Shown piece by piece: positions 41,936-43,561 of a stretch of 43,561 nt of DNA. The position numbers were made by a program, and so were the translations under genes. Each line of letters begins with the position of its first letter. Position 1 is the stretch's first letter. The DNA comes from Oscillospiraceae bacterium (GTDB lineage Bacteria > Bacillota > Clostridia > Oscillospirales > Acutalibacteraceae): positions 1-43,561 of the forward strand of contig JAQXVY010000017.1 in NCBI GenBank assembly GCA_029225165.1. The letters are read 5' to 3'. The notes under the pieces were generated by a model that did no database searches, was not told where the DNA came from, and saw only the letters and a program-made list of their open reading frames with translations.

Positions 41936-42769
41936 TTACTTACCGTTTCTTCTTCTTACAATCAACTTGTCAGAAGCCTTGTGATGCTTACGAGTCTTGT
42001 AACCAAGTGCAGGCTTACCCCAAGGTGTGCATGGTCCGGGACGACCTACAGGGGACTTACCTTCACCACCACCGTGTGGGTGGTCGTTCGGGTTCATTAC
42101 AGAACCTCTTACAGTTGGTCTCCAGCCCATATTTCTCTTTCTACCAGCCTTACCGATTTTAACATTCTCGTGGTCTGCGTTGCCTACAACACCGATTGTA
42201 GCCATACAGCCGTCCGGAACATTTCTAAGCTCGCCGGATGGTAGTCTAAGAAGAGCCATTCCGTTTTCTTTAGCCATAAGCTGTGCCATATTACCAGCTG
42301 AACGAGCAAGCTGAGCACCTCTGCCCGGATAAAGTTCAATATTGTGGATGAATGTACCTGTTGGAATTGCGTTAAGTGGCAATGCGTTACCAGGCTTGAT
42401 ATCTGCACTTGGACCGGCAACAACTGTGTCGCCAACCTTGAGACCCTGTGGTGCAATGATGTATGACTTCTCGCCGTCTTCGTACTGAATTAAGGCGATG
42501 AATGCTGAACGGTTAGGATCATATTCAAGTGTCTTAACTGTTGCAGGAATGTCAAACTTCTGTCTCTTAAAATCAATTACTCTGTACTTTCTACGGTTAC
42601 CGCCGCCTCTGTGACGAACAGTGATTCTACCATAAGAGTTACGACCAGCGTTCTTCTTGAGTGGCTGGAGCAAGCTCTTTTCCGGTGCTACCTTTGAAAG
42701 AGATGAGTAATCAGTAACCGACATATTACGACGAGCGTTTGTGGTCGGCTTATATACCTTAATGGCCAT
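41936..42769 (-). CDS. rplB: 50S ribosomal protein L2
   Basis: 277 residues. [40 protein letters not shown] and the functionally important C-terminal [20 protein letters not shown] are intact. L2 is needed for subunit joining and peptidyl transfer. It is preceded by an unusually long 95-bp gap after rplW. Confidence 0.98.
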   Translation of the reverse strand: MAIKVYKPTTNARRNMSVTDYSSLSKVAPEKSLLQPLKKNAGRNSYGRITVRHRGGGNRRKYRVIDFKRQKFDIPATVKTLEYDPNRSAFIALIQYEDGEKSYIIAPQGLKVGDTVVAGPSADIKPGNALPLNAIPTGTFIHNIELYPGRGAQLARSAGNMAQLMAKENGMALLRLPSGELRNVPDGCMATIGVVGNADHENVKIGKAGRKRNMGWRPTVRGSVMNPNDHPHGGGEGKSPVGRPGPCTPWGKPALGYKTRKHHKASDKLIVRRRNGK

Positions 42770-42799
42770 TTGATTTCACTCTCCTCATGATGGCTTTGC

Positions 42800-42818
42800 G
42801 GGGCTTATGGTGAACCCC
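42800..42818 (-). promoter_or_regulatory. Hairpin in the rplW-rplB gap
   Basis: On the minus strand GGGGTT pairs with AGCCCC (one U-G pair) around 7 bases, about 30 bp before rplB. A TATAAT-like box (42832-42837) lies just upstream but has no good -35. A 21-codon basic open frame (42759-42824) runs across the hairpin and overlaps the rplB start; it has no convincing ribosome binding site. Confidence 0.35.
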
Positions 42819-42864
42819 ATACATTCTGCCTATTATATTAGTATAAAATTTGTAATATTTAGGC

Positions 42865-43155
42865 TTACATCATGCCTTCAAAAAATTCGATGCTCTTGCT
42901 GTCCTCTGTAAGTGTAACAACAGCTTTTTTCCAGCACTTTGTGTAACCCTGTGTTCTGCCCTGTCTCTTAAGACGGCCACGAACATTAACTGTGTTAACC
43001 TTTGCTACCTTTACCTTGAAAGCCTCTTCAACAGCATTTGCAATATCAATCTTTGTAGCTGTCTTTGCAACCTCAAAGGTGTACTTCTTATCTGCAATAC
43101 CCAGCATTGACTTTTCAGTAATAACAGGGCGGATTATAATGTCATGTGCAATCAT
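42865..43155 (-). CDS. rplW: 50S ribosomal protein L23
   Basis: 96 residues. AHDIIIRPVITEKSMLGIAD and VNTVNVRGRLKRQGRTQGYT match L23. It surrounds the exit tunnel and is the docking point of trigger factor and SRP. It overlaps the end of rplD by 4 bp. Confidence 0.98.
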   Translation of the reverse strand: MIAHDIIIRPVITEKSMLGIADKKYTFEVAKTATKIDIANAVEEAFKVKVAKVNTVNVRGRLKRQGRTQGYTKCWKKAVVTLTEDSKSIEFFEGMM

Positions 43156-43561
43156 GCGTACACCTCCTCAATCTTAGCAATAGCTTCCTCGGCAATTACC
43201 AGCTTGTCTGCATTGAGAATATCATAAACATTGATTTCGTTATACTGACAAGTCTTAACACCAGGGATGTTGTTAGCTGACTTGATAACCTTGCTGTCAA
43301 CCTCAGGAAGAACGATAAGTGTCTTCTTCTTAGAGTCGATAGCGTTAAGCATCTCAACCATAGTCTTTGTCTTGTAGTCGTCGCAAACAATCTTATCAAC
43401 AACGATAAGCTCATCGGACGCAACCTTTGTTGATAAAGCTGACTTCATAGCAAGTCTCTTTACCTTCTTATTTACACTGAAGCCGTAGTCTCTTGGCTTT
43501 GGAGCAAATACGATACCGCCGTGTGTCCACTGTGGGGATCTTGTTGAACCCTGTCTTGCAC
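43152..43561 (-). CDS. rplD: 50S ribosomal protein L4 (N-terminus beyond window)
   Basis: About 136 C-terminal residues are visible; the frame stays open to the window edge. ARQGSTRSPQWTHGGIVFAP is the tip of the loop that lines the exit tunnel, followed by KPRDYGFSVNKKVKRLA and the C-terminal half. L4 is an early assembly protein and in some bacteria autoregulates the S10 operon. rplC and rpsJ are expected just outside the window. Confidence 0.97.
   Translation of the reverse strand, partial: ARQGSTRSPQWTHGGIVFAPKPRDYGFSVNKKVKRLAMKSALSTKVASDELIVVDKIVCDDYKTKTMVEMLNAIDSKKKTLIVLPEVDSKVIKSANNIPGVKTCQYNEINVYDILNADKLVIAEEAIAKIEEVYA

Noticed and set aside
42759..42824. Leader-peptide gene before rplB as a called feature
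   Set aside because: The start has no clear ribosome binding site and the frame may be chance; it is mentioned only as a finding.

Overview
The window comes from a low-GC, Gram-positive, spore-forming anaerobe, most likely a gut Clostridia member of the Oscillospiraceae/Ruminococcaceae type. The evidence is the clostridial order of the S10/spc/alpha ribosomal operon (a KOW protein between infA and map, rpsD before rpoA), spmA-spmB, pyruvate formate-lyase with its activase, an AbrB-like regulator with a zinc ribbon, and secreted proteins built from Big_2 immunoglobulin-like repeats and a cohesin-like domain. The genus is inferred from family knowledge, not from a database search.

Layout. 1-2.0 kb: the end of an iron alcohol dehydrogenase, an iron-sulfur-flavoprotein-type reductase, and the decayed 3' part of a manganese catalase joined to an inverted gene fragment. 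2.1-3.8 kb: a CLC-type anion channel/transporter, then a 154-bp palindromic repeat, a terminator and the first copy of a 146-bp dispersed repeat. 3.9-6.9 kb: pflA and pflB (minus strand), then about 1 kb of AT-rich non-coding DNA. 7.9-12.2 kb: a secreted BspA/Big_2 protein with a SleB-like C-terminus, a PHP phosphoesterase, a MITE-like repeat, a DUF6774-like small protein and a tail-anchored protein with a possible PD-(D/E)XK fold. 12.2-12.8 kb: repeats and a long pyrimidine tract. 12.8-19.8 kb (minus): a NUDIX hydrolase, an orphan BREX-type PglX methyltransferase, a membrane-anchored metallophosphoesterase, an M29 aminopeptidase and a PAP2-family membrane protein. 20-24.1 kb (plus): an AGCS sodium/amino-acid symporter with an extra inserted domain, a methyltransferase-like protein with a long disordered tail, and exonuclease III. 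24.2-28.7 kb: a cohesin/Big_2 protein, spmBA, an AbrB-like regulator, and a GH25 lysozyme with Big_2 repeats. 29.5-43.6 kb: one continuous minus-strand operon from rplD (cut by the window end) to rplQ.

How the parts fit. The ribosomal operon is a conventional housekeeping block, with Sec translocase, adenylate kinase, methionine aminopeptidase, IF-1 and RNA polymerase alpha. pflBA supports mixed-acid fermentation. Three secreted proteins share closely related Big_2 modules and look like a wall-associated set. The accessory stretch from 10 to 23 kb holds the least understood genes: the solitary PglX, the tail-anchored PD-(D/E)XK-like protein, and the degenerate methyltransferase with four repeated short linear motifs. 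I see no complete defence island and no CRISPR array. The strongest candidates for something undescribed are that last protein, a palindromic 18-mer found in the same reading frame in two unrelated genes, a 146-bp repeat with iterated ends, and two candidate small RNAs.
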